Source: an uncultured Bacillota bacterium
GTDB taxonomy: Bacteria; Bacillota; Clostridia; Peptostreptococcales; Anaerovoracaceae
Direction of reading: 5' to 3'
NCBI GenBank assembly: GCA_949287095.1
Contig: CASEFA010000018.1
Span: 1-64,000 of the forward strand
Length of the DNA: 64,000 bases
Below, piece by piece: positions 62,409 to 64,000 of this stretch (positions within the stretch are counted from its first letter, which is position 1; the number at the start of each line of letters is the position of its first letter). The position numbers were made by a program, and so were the translations under genes. Below the pieces are notes generated by a model that did no database searches, had not been told where the DNA came from, and was given only the letters and a program-made list of their open reading frames with translations.

Positions 62409-63446
62409 ATGGAAAAAAGCTTCAGTGAAAGCTATAAAGCCGCCGGCGTAGATATTACGGCGGGATATAAAGCCGTAGAGCTTATGAAAAGCCACATAGC
62501 GAAAACCATGGTTTTCGGAAATACTTCGGATATAGGCGGCTTCGGCGGGCTCTTTGAGCTTGACATGACGGGAATCGAAACCCCTGTTCTCGTTGCCGGA
62601 ACCGACGGGGTGGGTACTAAGCTCAGAATGGCCTTTCTCATGGATAAGCACGACACGGTGGGAATTGACTGTGTCGCCATGTGCGTAAACGATATAATCT
62701 GCGCAGGAGCAAAGCCTCTTTTCTTCCTGGATTATATCGCGTGCGGAAAGAACTATCCCGAAAAAATCGCCCAGATAGTCAGCGGCGTTGCCGAAGGCTG
62801 CGTTCAGTCCGAAGCGGCGCTTACTGGAGGCGAAACGGCCGAAATGCCGGGATTTTATCCCGAGGACGAATATGACCTTGCAGGCTTTGCGGTAGGAGTT
62901 GTGGATAAATCGAAGATCCTAGACAAGACCTCCGTGAAAGAAGGAGACGTACTCATCGCCCTTCCGTCTTCAGGCGTACATTCCAACGGATTCTCACTGG
63001 TGAGAAAGGTTTTCGACGTGGAAAGCAGCGATATAAAGAAGCCTCTTGAGGAGCTCGGCGGAAAATCTCTGGGAGAGACGCTTCTCACGCCTACCAGAAT
63101 ATACGTTAAGGCTGTAAAGGCTCTCTTGGAAAAGGTAAAGGTAAAATCCATCGCTCACATTACGGGAGGAGGATTCTACGAGAACATTCCGCGAAGCCTG
63201 CCTGAGGGAATCGGAGTCAGAATAAAGAGAGAAGATGTGAGAGTTCTTCCGATATTTGACCTTATCGCAAAGACGGGAAACATACCTGAAAGAGACATGT
63301 TCAACACATTCAACATGGGCGTGGGCATGACCGTAATCGTTTCTAATGAAGATGCAGAAAAGGCAATAGAGGTCCTGAAGGCTGCGGGAGAAGATGCGTA
63401 TATCCTCGGAGAGACCATAAAGGGAGAGGGCGTGACCATATGCTGA
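62409..63446 (+). CDS. purM: Phosphoribosylformylglycinamidine cyclo-ligase (AIR synthetase)
   Basis: A 345-residue AIR synthetase. Motifs: [40 protein letters not shown] and [13 protein letters not shown]. The start at 62409 is placed by GGAAAGGAG. It overlaps purN by 7 bp (ATGCTGA). Confidence 0.96.
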   Translation: MEKSFSESYKAAGVDITAGYKAVELMKSHIAKTMVFGNTSDIGGFGGLFELDMTGIETPVLVAGTDGVGTKLRMAFLMDKHDTVGIDCVAMCVNDIICAGAKPLFFLDYIACGKNYPEKIAQIVSGVAEGCVQSEAALTGGETAEMPGFYPEDEYDLAGFAVGVVDKSKILDKTSVKEGDVLIALPSSGVHSNGFSLVRKVFDVESSDIKKPLEELGGKSLGETLLTPTRIYVKAVKALLEKVKVKSIAHITGGGFYENIPRSLPEGIGVRIKREDVRVLPIFDLIAKTGNIPERDMFNTFNMGVGMTVIVSNEDAEKAIEVLKAAGEDAYILGETIKGEGVTIC

Positions 63447-64000
63447 AGGTGAGAACTGCGGTTCTCGTTTCTGGAGGAGGCACCAATCTTCAGGCAATCA
63501 TCGATGCGGTGGGTTCCGGCAGGATAAAGTCTGCAGAAATAGCCCTGGTTGCATCCAACAAGGCGAATGCATATGCCCTTGAAAGGGCAAAAAACGCCGG
63601 TATACCGGGCTTTGTGTTTAAAGACGAGGCAGAACTCCTAAAAAAGCTGAAGGAGGACGAAATCGAGCTTATCGTCCTTGCAGGCTTTCTGAAGATTTTG
63701 AGCGCCGACTTCATCAGACACTATGAGAACAGGATAATCAACGTCCATCCTTCTCTCATTCCGTCCTTCTGCGGCAAAGGCTGCTACGGCCTTCACGTTC
63801 ACGAGAAGGCCCTCGATTACGGCGTAAAGGTCACGGGAGCAACTGTTCACTTCGTCAACGAGATACCCGACGGAGGAAAGATTATCTACCAGAAGGCGGT
63901 GGACATAAGAGAGGACGACACTCCGGAGACGCTGCAGAGACGGGTCATGGAGGAAGCGGAGTGGATACTTCTTCCGGCGGCCGTCGAAAGGGTAAGCCTG
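63440..64000 (+). CDS. purN: Phosphoribosylglycinamide formyltransferase (partial, window edge)
   Basis: The first 187 residues of GAR transformylase; the gene continues past the window. [39 protein letters not shown], and [17 protein letters not shown] are diagnostic; the catalytic Asn-His-Asp triad residues are in NVHPS and the downstream region. Overlaps purM by 7 bp, so coupled. Confidence 0.95.
   Translation, partial: MLKVRTAVLVSGGGTNLQAIIDAVGSGRIKSAEIALVASNKANAYALERAKNAGIPGFVFKDEAELLKKLKEDEIELIVLAGFLKILSADFIRHYENRIINVHPSLIPSFCGKGCYGLHVHEKALDYGVKVTGATVHFVNEIPDGGKIIYQKAVDIREDDTPETLQRRVMEEAEWILLPAAVERVSL

Overview
The window reads as a low-to-mid-GC Gram-positive anaerobe, most likely a gut-associated member of class Clostridia (Bacillota). 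Reasons: the dnaG-rpoD-trmK-nif3, alaS-ireB-ruvX and rplU-rpmA-obg neighbourhoods; TIGR03960 and TIGR03936 radical-SAM-associated genes; a very large 2-hydroxyacyl-CoA dehydratase activase; strong AGGAGG ribosome binding sites; a GAAC-N4-GTTC SOS box in front of recA; and a bile salt hydrolase, which suggests a bile-exposed niche. The species is not identified from sequence alone.

Layout. 1-417 is non-coding and packed with inverted repeats. 418-4490 (minus) holds an RluA-GNAT fusion, NAD kinase and oligoendopeptidase F, divergent from murI. 4581-12339 (plus) carries murI, an acidic hypothetical protein, a YkvI-type carrier, an MBL hydrolase, and a separate operon (YfcC carrier, M20 amidohydrolase, small membrane protein, D-aminoacylase-like enzyme) that looks like uptake and deacylation of N-acyl amino acids or peptides. 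12363-19602 is a core block: M16 peptidase, dut, dgt, dnaG, rpoD, trmK, nif3. 19699-22995 has ridA, a convergent EamA exporter, a decayed Rpn nuclease, a SIMPL protein and the RNase P RNA. 22996-31782 has a MATE pump, the 1414-residue activase, a DUF1538 membrane protein with a tandem PII-like protein, and a YebC regulator. A 6S-RNA-like gene precedes pgsA, cinA, recA and the bile salt hydrolase. 36210-41548 is the L21/L27/Obg block with two radical-SAM-linked genes. 41712-45914 has comEA, a DUF896 protein, a macrodomain protein, and nifS-nifU-mnmA for sulfur transfer to tRNA.

45915-54305 is a visibly AT-rich island between mnmA and pgcA. It begins with a broken nucleotidyltransferase/HEPN pair and is mostly one CUT1-type ABC importer. 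The importer has two tandem copies of a [lipoprotein binding protein + signal-anchored partner] module, two permeases, two further small accessory genes and an ATPase. Three 11-bp direct repeats resembling a PhoB/PhoP operator lie upstream. Three of its genes carry frameshifts. This is the most unusual system in the window.

54395-64000 returns to core genes: pgcA, alaS, ireB, ruvX, then the purine operon purE-purC-purF-purM-purN (purN runs off the end), preceded by two mutually exclusive hairpins. No tRNA, rRNA, CRISPR array, intact transposase or prophage was seen.
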